DNA of 46,176 nucleotides from Gammaproteobacteria bacterium (lineage in GTDB: Bacteria; Pseudomonadota; Gammaproteobacteria; Pseudomonadales; Pseudohongiellaceae), in assembly GCA_002730035.1 (NCBI GenBank), contig PBYU01000001.1:1-46176 (forward strand), read 5' to 3'. Position 1 is the stretch's first letter. Every line of letters begins with the position of its first letter. The notes beneath the pieces were generated by a model that saw only the letters and a program-made list of their open reading frames with translations, did not search any database and was not told where the DNA came from. The position numbers were made by a program, and so were the translations under genes. Of the stretch, positions 28,552-36,379 are shown one piece after another.

Positions 28552-28971
28552 ATGTCGCTGAAAGGATCCAAAACCGAAGCAAACCTGAAAGCCGCTTTCG
28601 CAGGTGAATCCCAGGCCAATCGCCGTTACCTCTATTTCGCCCAGAAGGCCGACGTGGAAGGATACAACGACGTATCTGCCCTGTTTCGTTCCACCGCTGA
28701 AGGTGAGACCGGCCATGCCCATGGCCATCTCGAATATCTGGAAGAAGTCGGTGATCCTGCCACTGGCATGCCAATTGGTGGCACTGCAGATAACCTGAAG
28801 GCTTCCGTGGCTGGTGAGACTCACGAGTACACCGACATGTATCCTGGCATGGCAAAGGATGCCCGCGACGAAGGATTCGACGAAATTGCCGACTGGATGG
28901 AGACTCTCGGTAAAGCAGAGCGATCCCATGCTAATCGATTTCAGAAAGCCCTGGATTCTCTGGACGACTGA
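28552..28971 (+). CDS. Rubrerythrin (diiron, no rubredoxin domain)
   Basis: A 139-residue four-helix ferritin-like diiron protein reducing peroxide. Metal ligands appear as [16 protein letters not shown] (first E), [15 protein letters not shown] (ExxH), [13 protein letters not shown] (E, with E and Y) and [12 protein letters not shown] (ExxH). The C-terminal rubredoxin FeS4 domain of classical rubrerythrin is missing, so an outside electron donor is needed. The Fe-S oxidoreductase encoded next (29056) is the obvious candidate. GGAG lies 9 bp upstream of the ATG. Divergent oxyR suggests peroxide induction. Confidence 0.95.
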   Translation: MSLKGSKTEANLKAAFAGESQANRRYLYFAQKADVEGYNDVSALFRSTAEGETGHAHGHLEYLEEVGDPATGMPIGGTADNLKASVAGETHEYTDMYPGMAKDARDEGFDEIADWMETLGKAERSHANRFQKALDSLDD

Positions 28972-28989
28972 AACCACTCCGCAAGTATT

Positions 28990-29012
28990 CCTGTCGCCGT
29001 AGCGGCGACAGG
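28990..29012 (+). promoter_or_regulatory. Strong hairpin between rubrerythrin and Fe-S gene
   Basis: CCTGTCGCCG and CGGCGACAGG form a perfect 10-bp stem with a 3-nt loop 18 bp after the rubrerythrin stop. No T run follows, so it is more likely an mRNA 3'-end stabiliser or partial attenuator setting high rubrerythrin relative to the downstream genes than a full terminator. Confidence 0.55.
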
Positions 29013-29055
29013 AACTCCAATTCGCCTAATTCAAATCACTTAAAAGAGACCATTC

Positions 29056-30402
29056 ATGTCAGATCAGGGCAGAGAAGGAGGCCTGGACGCACCCACCAGA
29101 CATCCACTCAATCAGGATGATCCTGCTTTCTGGGACGAGGCCGATCTCAACAAGGAACTGGAAAGAGTCTACGACATCTGCCACGGCTGCCGGCGCTGTG
29201 TAAGCCTGTGTAATGCCTTTCCCACTCTGTTCGACCTGATTGACGCGAGCGAAACCTTGGAAGTGGACGGCGTCGCGGTAGCCGACTACACGGAAGTTGT
29301 CGATCAGTGCTACCTGTGTGATCTGTGCTACCTCACCAAGTGCCCCTACGTGCCACCACATGAATGGAACCTGGATTTTCCCCATGTGATGTTGCGCGCC
29401 AAGGCGGTGAAATTTAGTAAAGGCGACACGAAATTCCGCGATCGCCTGATTACCAGTACCGACCTTATAGGCAAGGTCGCCTCCAAACCACTGATCAACA
29501 ACGTGGTTAACGGCGGAAACAAGAATGGCGCCATAAGAAGTTTGTTAGATAAAACTGTAGGCATTCACAAGGAAGCCAATCTACCCGAGTACGTCAGCAA
29601 GACAGCCCGTAAAACTCATGCGGCGCAACTCTATGATCCAACCACCAGGCAAAGTTCAGACCACCAAGGAGATAAGGAATCAGTAACGCTCTTTACTACC
29701 TGTTACTGCAACTATAGCGAGCCCTCTCTCGCCGACAGCATCATCAAGATACTGCAGCACAACGAAGTAACGGTGGAACTACCGACGCGGGAACACTGCT
29801 GCGGTATGCCAAAGCTGGAACTGGGAGACCTGCCGTCGGTCAGGAAACTCAAGGAACAGAATATTCCGATCCTTTACGAGAGTGTGCAGCGCGGCAATGT
29901 AATCATGGCAACGGTACCCTCCTGCGTGCTCATGTTTAAACAGGAGCTGCCCCTGATGTTTCCCGAAGATGAACAGGTAAAGGCGGTAGCTGCGACATTC
30001 CACGACCCGTTCGAGTACCTTTTTAAGCTACACAAACAAGGCAAACTCAAGACAGACTTCAATACTTCCCTGGGCAATGTCAGCTACCACGTCGCCTGCC
30101 ATCAGCGGGTGCAGAAAATCGGACCCAAGACCAGACAGATCCTCGAGCTGATCGAAGGCACCGAAGTGAAGAGTATCGAGCGCTGCTCCGGCCACGATGG
30201 CACCTACGGTGTGAAGAAAGAGACTCTGCAGTTTGCCAATAAGATAGTCGCGCCCATCGTGCGCCAGATTAAGCAGCAACAACCGGATTATTATGGGAGT
30301 GATTGCCCGATAGCCGGTAAGCATATTGAATACAACTTGGACACAGACCAACCAGCCATGCATCCCATCGATCTACTGTTACTGGCCTACGGGCTACAGT
30401 GA
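29056..30402 (+). CDS. Fe-S oxidoreductase, GlpC/heterodisulfide-reductase-like
   Basis: A 448-residue soluble protein. Two cysteine-rich clusters bind [4Fe-4S] centres: CHGCRRCVSLC (about residues 42-52) and CYLCDLCYLTKCP (about 85-97). Two later CCG-type domains are visible as TTCYCNYSEPSLAD...EHCCGMP and YHVACHQRVQKIG...IERCSGHDGTYG. This is the architecture of GlpC and HdrB/D-like electron carriers. With rubrerythrin before and a DUF3501 gene after, it forms a known gene cluster; the inferred role is electron delivery to rubrerythrin. It overlaps the next gene at TGATG. Confidence 0.9.
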   Translation: MSDQGREGGLDAPTRHPLNQDDPAFWDEADLNKELERVYDICHGCRRCVSLCNAFPTLFDLIDASETLEVDGVAVADYTEVVDQCYLCDLCYLTKCPYVPPHEWNLDFPHVMLRAKAVKFSKGDTKFRDRLITSTDLIGKVASKPLINNVVNGGNKNGAIRSLLDKTVGIHKEANLPEYVSKTARKTHAAQLYDPTTRQSSDHQGDKESVTLFTTCYCNYSEPSLADSIIKILQHNEVTVELPTREHCCGMPKLELGDLPSVRKLKEQNIPILYESVQRGNVIMATVPSCVLMFKQELPLMFPEDEQVKAVAATFHDPFEYLFKLHKQGKLKTDFNTSLGNVSYHVACHQRVQKIGPKTRQILELIEGTEVKSIERCSGHDGTYGVKKETLQFANKIVAPIVRQIKQQQPDYYGSDCPIAGKHIEYNLDTDQPAMHPIDLLLLAYGLQ

Positions 30403-30986
30403 TGGAGAAAATTACCCTTACTGACTTGATGTCAATCGAAGCCTACGAGGCGCAGCGTCCGGCGATCCGGCAAGCCATGATGGAACACAAGAAGACACGA
30501 AAAGTGGCGCTGGGTCCGAATGCCATGTTGCACTTCGAAGACTACATGATAATGCGATACCAGGTTCTGGAGTTGATGCGGGCGGAGAAGATCACCGCAG
30601 AAGCGGACTTACTCGAAGAACTCCACACCTACAACCCGTTAATCCCCGATGGGAAAAACCTGAAAGTCACCCTCATGTTGGAATACCCTGATGAAGAAGA
30701 GCGCAGGCTCATGTTGAGCCAGCTAATTGGTATAGAAGAACTCATATCCATACAGATAGATGGATTCTCTCCGGTCTACCCTGTGACTAATGAAGACCTG
30801 CCCCGTTCCACCGATGAGAAGACTTCATCGATTCACTACCTGCGTTTCGAGTTCGACACCGAGATGATTGCGGCTGCAAAAGCAGAGGCGAATTGGATTA
30901 TTCGCAGCGAGCATCTCAATTACCAGCACAGCACCACAAACCTGCCGCTGGATATTACCCAGTCTCTGCTAAGAGATTTTATCTGA
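30402..30986 (+). CDS. DUF3501-family protein
   Basis: A 194-residue soluble protein of the DUF3501 family (KITLTDLMSIEAYEAQRP; GPNAMLHFEDYMIMRYQVLELMR). Its function is unknown. Its ATG shares a base with the stop of the Fe-S gene (TGATG), so the two are translationally coupled; a GTG one codon earlier is also possible. The rubrerythrin/Fe-S/DUF3501 trio suggests a part in peroxide or oxygen detoxification. There is no cysteine cluster, signal peptide or membrane segment in it. Confidence 0.88.
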   Translation: MEKITLTDLMSIEAYEAQRPAIRQAMMEHKKTRKVALGPNAMLHFEDYMIMRYQVLELMRAEKITAEADLLEELHTYNPLIPDGKNLKVTLMLEYPDEEERRLMLSQLIGIEELISIQIDGFSPVYPVTNEDLPRSTDEKTSSIHYLRFEFDTEMIAAAKAEANWIIRSEHLNYQHSTTNLPLDITQSLLRDFI

Positions 30987-31076
30987 GTCGCAATCCCCGC
31001 CAGACCTTCTCTATTGTGGGGTTTTCCCGCTTCAGTTACTATCGTCGGCTCTCCATTCGGGCGCGAGGACAGTAGT

Positions 31077-32333
31077 ATGACCAGTCAAGTAAAAACAATC
31101 CGACTCATCAGCTTCCTGGCTGTACTGAGCATCTCATTCTCTGCCCTGACACAGAATCACGGCGATGCGAGCAATCTAAGCTCCATCAAAGCCATTCACT
31201 CCACCAATTTCGGCATTGACCAGTCAGAGATCGAGCAGATCAAGGCTGCCATGCAGGCCGCTGTCGATGGCGGACATATCCCCGGGGCCCTGTTACTGGT
31301 TGGCAATAGCGAGGGCGTCGGTGTATTGGAAACTGCCGGCATGCAGGGACCGGACAGTTCTACACCGGTGAATAAGGACACTATCTTCCGTATCTATTCC
31401 ATGACCAAACCCATCATCAGCGTCGCGGCGATGTCGCTGGTGGAGGATGGACTGCTACGCCTGGACGACCCGGTCAGCAAGTACATTGCAGAGTTTGATA
31501 ATCTCAGAGTCATCGACCGCGAGACTGACCAGATCAGCGCTGCTCGCAACGTCATGACTGTAGAAAATCTGCTGACTCACGAATCCGGGCTGGTACAGGA
31601 AATTTTTGCCGGAGGCACGGCACTCGGCAACATGTACCAGGAAAGTTTCCCTGACTACTCCGACATCACTGCCCGTGATCTGGCAGGCCGCCTTGGCAAA
31701 CTACCGGTCTACTTTGAACCTGGCAGCGCCTGGCACTACGGCCACTCCACAGACGTACTGGGTGCAGTGCTGGAAGTCGCCGCAGATAAACCTCTCGATG
31801 AGTTGCTCAACGAACGCATCTTCGAACCCTTAGGCATGGATGAAACTACATTCTATGTACCGAAGAGCAAGTCATTCCGTATTGCCGAGCCAATTCATGG
31901 CCAGATGGCAGACTACACACAAGTTAAGGCAATGTTCTCCGGAGGTGGTGGGCTCAATTCAACCACAGAGGACTATGTGCGATTCGCAGAGATGTTGTTA
32001 GGCGGTGGCGAATATCGTGGTCATCGAATTATCGAACAAGCCACTCTGGATCAGATGCGCGAAAAGGAAATCGGCAAAGATGTTAGCCGTGAATTTTTCT
32101 TTTACGGCAATACCGGTAACTGGGGACTGGGCTTTCACTTACAGCCCACCAGCGATGATCCCAACGGACCGCACAACTTCGGCTGGCGCGGCATCGGCGG
32201 CACTATCGTCGTGGTGGATGAAGAGAATGACTTCTATATGATCTACATGGAACAGAAACGTGGCGGACCGAGGGGCGCACCGTTCGATAACAACATCGCC
32301 ACTCGCATGGTGTACGAGGCGATGCAAGATTAA
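31077..32333 (+). CDS. Secreted beta-lactamase-fold serine hydrolase
   Basis: From the ATG at 31077 (GAGGA at good spacing) the protein has 418 residues, with a signal peptide (hydrophobic 10-24, LISFLAVLSISFSALT). SMTK, the SxxK nucleophile motif, sits near residue 107. LLTHESGLV, YGHS (the YxN-like position) and the C-terminal FGWRGIGGT follow. This is the class C beta-lactamase/esterase (EstB-like) family; a true beta-lactamase is not implied. It is monocistronic by spacing (90 bp after DUF3501) and its end overlaps the convergent pspF by 4 bp. Confidence 0.9.
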   Translation: MTSQVKTIRLISFLAVLSISFSALTQNHGDASNLSSIKAIHSTNFGIDQSEIEQIKAAMQAAVDGGHIPGALLLVGNSEGVGVLETAGMQGPDSSTPVNKDTIFRIYSMTKPIISVAAMSLVEDGLLRLDDPVSKYIAEFDNLRVIDRETDQISAARNVMTVENLLTHESGLVQEIFAGGTALGNMYQESFPDYSDITARDLAGRLGKLPVYFEPGSAWHYGHSTDVLGAVLEVAADKPLDELLNERIFEPLGMDETTFYVPKSKSFRIAEPIHGQMADYTQVKAMFSGGGGLNSTTEDYVRFAEMLLGGGEYRGHRIIEQATLDQMREKEIGKDVSREFFFYGNTGNWGLGFHLQPTSDDPNGPHNFGWRGIGGTIVVVDEENDFYMIYMEQKRGGPRGAPFDNNIATRMVYEAMQD

Positions 32334-33358
32334 TTCAGCAGATCATACTTACGCAAATAACCCCGCAATTGATGATAGCTCAGGTTTAAAAACTCGGCAG
32401 CTTTCTTCTGATTAAACTGGCTCTGCTCCATAGCCTGGTTCAATAGGTTAATTTCGAACTCCTGCACCTCGTTCTTGAAGTCGAATGAGCCGGCGCTGGA
32501 CAAGTCCGGAACTGATGCTTCGATGCCCGGTTCGCCATCGGCATTGGATACCTTATGAGACTTGATCGATGAATTGGGGCGATAAGGAGATTCGAAGGGA
32601 TTGAACACCAGTCGCGTGATATGTCCGTCTCCATTCTGGTACACGGCGCGCTCGATGACATTCTTCAATTCGCGGATATTGCCCGGCCAGGAATACTTGC
32701 CGAGTGCCTTCGCCACTTTGTCTGAAAAACCCGCGAAGAATTCGCCACCCAGTTCCTTCACCATGCCTACGGCGAAGTGCTCAGCCAATATAAGAATGTC
32801 TTCTGCTCGCTCACGCAGGGGTGGCAGGGTAATCACATCGAAGGCCAGCCGGTCCAACAGGTCTTCCCTGAACTGACGCTGCTTGGCGAGCTCGGGCAGG
32901 TCTTCATTGGTAGCGGCGATGATGCGCACATCGACGGAAATCGTCTCGTTACCACCCAGCCTTTCAAATTCGCCGTACTCGATAACTCGCAGAATCTTCT
33001 CTTGCACTGACATATCGGTGTTGGCCAGCTCGTCGAGAAACAGGGTGCCGCCGTGGGCACGCTCGAAATAGCCTTTGCGCTGCTTGGTTGCACCCGTGTA
33101 AGCGCCCGCCTCATGACCGAATAGCTGCGCCTCCAGCAGAGTCTCACTCATCGCTGCGCAATTGATCTTCAGGAAGGCCTGCTCCCATAGGCGCGACAGA
33201 AAGTGCAGCCTGGCTGCGACCAGTTCCTTACCCGTACCGCGCTCCCCAACGATCAGCACCGGCTTATTAAGCGGGGCGACGACGGAAATATGCTCCTGCA
33301 TCTCCAGGAAGCTGGCAGATTCGCCGATCATGCGAGGTGGAGAGTGTTGATCATCCAT
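32330..33358 (-). CDS. pspF: Psp operon activator PspF (sigma-54 enhancer-binding protein)
   Basis: A 342-residue AAA+ activator without a receiver domain, as usual for PspF. Walker A is VGERGTGKELVAARLH, the sigma-54 contact loop reads GAYTGA (GAFTGA in most), Walker B is GGTLFLDELA, and the arginine-finger region is QFREDLLDRLAF. A linker (about 245-290) leads to a Fis-type HTH (QFNQKKAAEFLNLSYHQLRGYLRKY). PspA inhibits it until the membrane is stressed. It is divergent from pspA, and a sigma-54 promoter and IHF site lie between them. Confidence 0.95.
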   Translation of the reverse strand: MDDQHSPPRMIGESASFLEMQEHISVVAPLNKPVLIVGERGTGKELVAARLHFLSRLWEQAFLKINCAAMSETLLEAQLFGHEAGAYTGATKQRKGYFERAHGGTLFLDELANTDMSVQEKILRVIEYGEFERLGGNETISVDVRIIAATNEDLPELAKQRQFREDLLDRLAFDVITLPPLRERAEDILILAEHFAVGMVKELGGEFFAGFSDKVAKALGKYSWPGNIRELKNVIERAVYQNGDGHITRLVFNPFESPYRPNSSIKSHKVSNADGEPGIEASVPDLSSAGSFDFKNEVQEFEINLLNQAMEQSQFNQKKAAEFLNLSYHQLRGYLRKYDLLN

Positions 33359-33536
33359 AATAAATAGTTAAATCTGTAAGTTACTGCTTCTGATCTGGCC
33401 CGGTTAACAAGTATCTGGGGGCCCTGCCCTGAATTTCAAGTTTTTCGGAGTCTTGGTTAGTGAAAATTACCATTTGTTAAGTTATTCAGCTATTGCACCG
33501 CAGGCTCAAGCTAGGTGTTAATTTTATTTATTATAA

Positions 33537-33549
33537 TATCAACAAGTTA
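33537..33549 (+). promoter_or_regulatory. IHF-binding site
   Basis: TATCAACAAGTTA fits WATCAANNNNTTR at every position. It lies 17 bp upstream of the sigma-54 -24 element, where DNA bending would bring bound PspF to the polymerase, as in E. coli pspA. Confidence 0.65.
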
Positions 33550-33563
33550 GAATTTTAAAATAG

Positions 33564-33580
33564 TTGGCACGCTACCTGCT
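33564..33580 (+). promoter_or_regulatory. Sigma-54 promoter of pspABC
   Basis: TTGGCACG-N4-CTGCT matches the -24/-12 consensus TTGGCACG-N4-TTGCA, with GG (33566-33567) and GC (33578-33579) separated by exactly 10 bp. It reads toward pspA, whose ATG is 120 bp downstream. Confidence 0.8.
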
Positions 33581-33699
33581 CATAAGTAATCAAACCAACC
33601 GAAACTGCTGCAATCTGACCAGAGTGACTTCATCACCGGTCATGGCTGAAGCAGACGAGGATGGCGGTAAGTAACAATGGATACATCGAGGTATCAGCA

Positions 33700-34389
33700 A
33701 TGAGCATATTTAACAGACTATCAGACATTATTAACTCCAATATCAGCACCCTGCTGGATAAGGCTGAGAATCCCCAGAAGTTGATTCGCATGGTTATCCA
33801 GGAGATGGAGGAGACCCTGGTGGAAGTGCGTAGTGGCACGGCCAAGGTCATCGCTGAGAAGAAAACCCTGTCCCGTCGCGCGGAGAAACTCAGAAAGCAG
33901 GCAGCGGACTGGGAGGCCAAGGCAGAACTGGCTCTATCCAAGGGCCGTGAAGATCTGGCCAAGGCTGCACTATTGGAAAAATCCAATATCGTTTCCAGCG
34001 TTGAAATCACCGAAAAGGATTTGAAGAAGCTGAACGAAACCCTGGACAAGCTCAGTGTTGAGATCGAGCAGCTGCAGGCGAAACTCAACGATGCACGAGC
34101 CCGTCAGAAGACTATCGTAATGCGTACCAAGGCCACGGCGGCACGTCTGGATGTAAACAGGCACCTGACCAGCTACACTATTGACAATGCCATGGATAAA
34201 TTTGAGTATTACGAAAAGAAGATAGACCAGATGGAAGGCCAGATGGACAGCAACCACATCGAAGCACGCGGCCTGCAAAGCGAATTTAACGAGTTGGAAA
34301 AACAAGAGTCTATTGACCAGGAACTTGAAGAGTTAAAATCTAAACTTAACAAAACTGATCAGAAAGCGGATCAGAAAACAGTTCAATAG
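33700..34389 (+). CDS. pspA: Phage shock protein A
   Basis: A 229-residue ESCRT-III-like coiled-coil protein starting MSIFNRLSDIINSNISTLLDKAENPQKLIRMVIQEME. It binds stressed inner membrane and holds PspF inactive otherwise. The amphipathic N-terminal helix and the long helical hairpin (about 25-190) are clear. The tail is charged and glutamine-rich (ending KTVQ). The ATG at 33700 is chosen from homology and GAGG 9 bp upstream. First gene of pspABC. Confidence 0.96.
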   Translation: MSIFNRLSDIINSNISTLLDKAENPQKLIRMVIQEMEETLVEVRSGTAKVIAEKKTLSRRAEKLRKQAADWEAKAELALSKGREDLAKAALLEKSNIVSSVEITEKDLKKLNETLDKLSVEIEQLQAKLNDARARQKTIVMRTKATAARLDVNRHLTSYTIDNAMDKFEYYEKKIDQMEGQMDSNHIEARGLQSEFNELEKQESIDQELEELKSKLNKTDQKADQKTVQ

Positions 34390-34398
34390 GTTTTCATC

Positions 34399-34638
34399 AT
34401 GGACGCACTAGAGTTCGTAATATCGATCGTGGCAATGGTACTGGGTGCCGTTACCATCTGGATCCTGCTCTTGCGAAAGAGTCGGCGCCGCACACAGTTC
34501 GAATCGAGCGGTAAATATGATATGGGGGAATTGTCTTCAATGGCAGAGTCCCTGATAGAACGCATCGATGTTCTCGAATCTATCCTAGATGCCGAGGTGC
34601 CAGAGTGGAGGGAGCAGAATGAGCACGGGAGTCAATAG
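34399..34638 (+). CDS. pspB: Phage shock protein B
   Basis: A 79-residue membrane protein with one N-terminal helix (residues 3-25, FVISIVAMVLGAVTIWILLL) followed by a basic segment and a short coiled coil (SLIERIDVLESIL). Matches PspB in length and layout. With PspC it relays membrane stress to PspA. It starts 9 bp after pspA and may overlap pspC, depending on the pspC start. Confidence 0.88.
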   Translation: MDALEFVISIVAMVLGAVTIWILLLRKSRRRTQFESSGKYDMGELSSMAESLIERIDVLESILDAEVPEWREQNEHGSQ

Positions 34639-34639
34639 C

Positions 34640-35464
34640 ATGTATCTGGACAGAGAAAAAGCCCGCTGGCTGGGTGTTTGTGCCGGAATAGCGAGCTGGT
34701 TGGATATTCCTGCAACTCTGGTTCGAATCGTTTTCGTCATCTGCGTGATTTCATGGCCACCCTTCTTGCTGGGTTATTTCATTCTCTATTTCTGCCTGGA
34801 CAAAGACCTTACGCCGGAAAAGGTGCAGGACTATTTCAGCGATGTACCAACGGCCGAACATTTCCGTAAGTTAAATTATCGCAAGCCTATCTACAAGAAT
34901 GAACGTAATAAGCGAATCGCCGGAGTCTGTTCGGGGATTGCCGACTATCTGGAGGTGTCAGCCTTCTCCGTACGTTGTGTCACGCTCTGCTCGATGTTTA
35001 TCTTTGGCCCCTTTACATTCTGGGCCTATGTAATCTGTTGGTTTGTCTTCGATCCGGACCCTTATATAGATGATGGTGAACGCTACGAGAGAAAGATGCG
35101 GCGCCGCCAACGCAAGTCAGAACGCCGCGCCGAACGGCACGCTCGCCGCAAAGCCAGAAAGGTTCGAAAGAGTTATGCGAATGAGGAAGTCAAGGCTGGC
35201 ATGGACGACCTTGAGGCCGACATTCACGATGTAGTCAATCAGGTACATGACGAATTACGAACGGAGATTGACGATGCCATGAGCGGGTTTAAATCAAAGA
35301 CCGCAGGCCGCAGATCAAAAGCTTCGGCCGACCAATCGAGAGCAAAGTATTCGCCAACAGAATGTACCGAGCTTTACAGTACAATGGAAAAACGCCTGCA
35401 AGATATTGAAGCGTATATGACTTCGAAGCAATTTCGTCTACATTGTCAGCTCAATCGCATTTAG
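34640..35464 (+). CDS. pspC: PspC-family protein with two PspC domains
   Basis: A 274-residue protein holding two PspC modules. Module 1 (about 7-57): ARWLGVCAGIASWLDIPATL plus a membrane helix and FCLDKD. Module 2 (about 90-140): KRIAGVCSGIADYLEVSAFS plus a membrane helix and FVFDPD. The usual PspC has one module and about 120 residues. A strongly basic stretch (150-178, RKMRRRQRKSERRAERHARR) and an acidic/coiled tail follow, and the tail (YSTMEKRLQDIEAYMTS) resembles that of PspC/PspB. Two starts are possible: ATG 34640 with GGGAG, or ATG 34619 overlapping pspB. It is the last gene of the psp operon. Confidence 0.88.
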   Translation: MYLDREKARWLGVCAGIASWLDIPATLVRIVFVICVISWPPFLLGYFILYFCLDKDLTPEKVQDYFSDVPTAEHFRKLNYRKPIYKNERNKRIAGVCSGIADYLEVSAFSVRCVTLCSMFIFGPFTFWAYVICWFVFDPDPYIDDGERYERKMRRRQRKSERRAERHARRKARKVRKSYANEEVKAGMDDLEADIHDVVNQVHDELRTEIDDAMSGFKSKTAGRRSKASADQSRAKYSPTECTELYSTMEKRLQDIEAYMTSKQFRLHCQLNRI

Positions 35465-35545
35465 TAATCCCTCCCTGAACACAGTAAACTAGCGCCTTCT
35501 ATCACTGTCAGGGCATCGACTCTTCGAGATCTTCCTCGAATCACT

Positions 35546-36133
35546 ATGAAGTATTGTCATCACTGTACAGCCCTTCTCGTGCTCCGCGTACCTGATGGCG
35601 ATGATAGAGAACGTCATTGCTGTGATGCATGCAACGCCATCTTCTACCAGAACCCCAAAAATGTAGTCGGTACGGTACCGGTCTTCGAAGACCAGGTATT
35701 GCTCTGTAAACGTGCCATTCAACCGCGCATTGGCAAATGGACGCTACCGGCGGGCTTCATGGAAAACGGTGAATCGAGCCTCGAGGGCGCGATTCGAGAA
35801 ACACGGGAAGAAGCCGGCGCATCGGTCACTGTGCAGGAAGACAGTCTTTACACACTTTTCAACCTGCCTGGGATCAATCAGCTGTACATGTTCTTTCGCG
35901 CTGAATTGTCCAACCTGGATTTCTCGCCTGGAATTGAATCAGAAGCGGTGGCGCTTTTTCATGAGTCGGAAATTCCCTGGGGGGAAATCGCCTTTCCTGT
36001 GGTCAAGAGTACGCTGGAGCACTACTTCAGGGATCTACCGAAAAACCACTTTCCGGTTCGTATGTTCGATGTTCACCATGGAGATCGCCGCATCACTACG
36101 CACTTAATCAGTCATAGCCACAAGTCCGATTAG
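35546..36133 (+). CDS. Nudix hydrolase with zinc ribbon
   Basis: A 195-residue protein. The N-terminal zinc ribbon uses two CxxC pairs (CHHC near residue 4 and CDAC near 26). The Nudix box GFMENGESSLEGAIRETREEAGA (about 71-93) has the catalytic REExxEE pattern. Relatives hydrolyse NADH-like or ADP-ribose compounds, as do NudC-type proteins with a zinc ribbon, but the substrate cannot be read here. It follows pspC by 81 bp on the same strand and is probably independent of the psp genes. Confidence 0.9.
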   Translation: MKYCHHCTALLVLRVPDGDDRERHCCDACNAIFYQNPKNVVGTVPVFEDQVLLCKRAIQPRIGKWTLPAGFMENGESSLEGAIRETREEAGASVTVQEDSLYTLFNLPGINQLYMFFRAELSNLDFSPGIESEAVALFHESEIPWGEIAFPVVKSTLEHYFRDLPKNHFPVRMFDVHHGDRRITTHLISHSHKSD

Positions 36134-36217
36134 CACAACTGACCATTACCGCCGTCGATAACACTCCTTGCATTTTCCGGTTTTTGCTGGAATTTTCGTG
36201 AATTGCTCGGCAACTCG

Positions 36218-36246
36218 CCGCGTATAGGAATTTTTCCTACACGCGG
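36218..36246. repeat. Long imperfect hairpin upstream of the KAS III gene
   Basis: CCGCGT-A-TAGGAA and TTCCTA-C-ACGCGG form a 13-position stem with a single mismatch and a 3-nt T loop. It is 84 bp after the Nudix gene, with no T run on either strand. It might end Nudix transcription weakly, or be an operator for the following gene pair. Confidence 0.45.
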
Positions 36247-36362
36247 AAATGCTGCTATAAATTCACCCCTGAAGCATGGAATACAGCGAATTTCATTTTT
36301 GAAACACTAAATATTTCAGTATTTCAAAAGTGCAAATTTGTTGTTTTTCACTTTCCTTTTGT

Positions 36363-36374
36363 ATGCCTAGGCAT
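36363..36374. promoter_or_regulatory. 12-bp perfect palindrome just before KAS III start
   Basis: ATGCCTAGGCAT is perfectly symmetric and ends 5 bp before the ATG at 36380, overlapping the ribosome-binding region. The position suits a repressor or autoregulator, possibly the HTH protein encoded two genes on. The clear ribosome site usual for other genes here is missing. Confidence 0.35.
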
Positions 36375-36379
36375 GGATA

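Larger units (their letters stand above)
33359..33699. other. pspF-pspA regulatory region
   Basis: This 341-bp gap has no gene. It is AT-rich in the middle (33515-33562) and holds the IHF-type site and sigma-54 promoter listed separately. PspF enhancer sites should lie upstream of the IHF site, but I could not pick them by eye. The open frame extending pspA 13 codons upstream (from 33661) is not counted. Confidence 0.6.

Noticed and set aside
31077..32333. Antibiotic-resistance beta-lactamase.
   Set aside because: Has the fold and SxxK, but the YxN-like position reads YGHS and the family includes many esterases and peptidases; resistance cannot be claimed.
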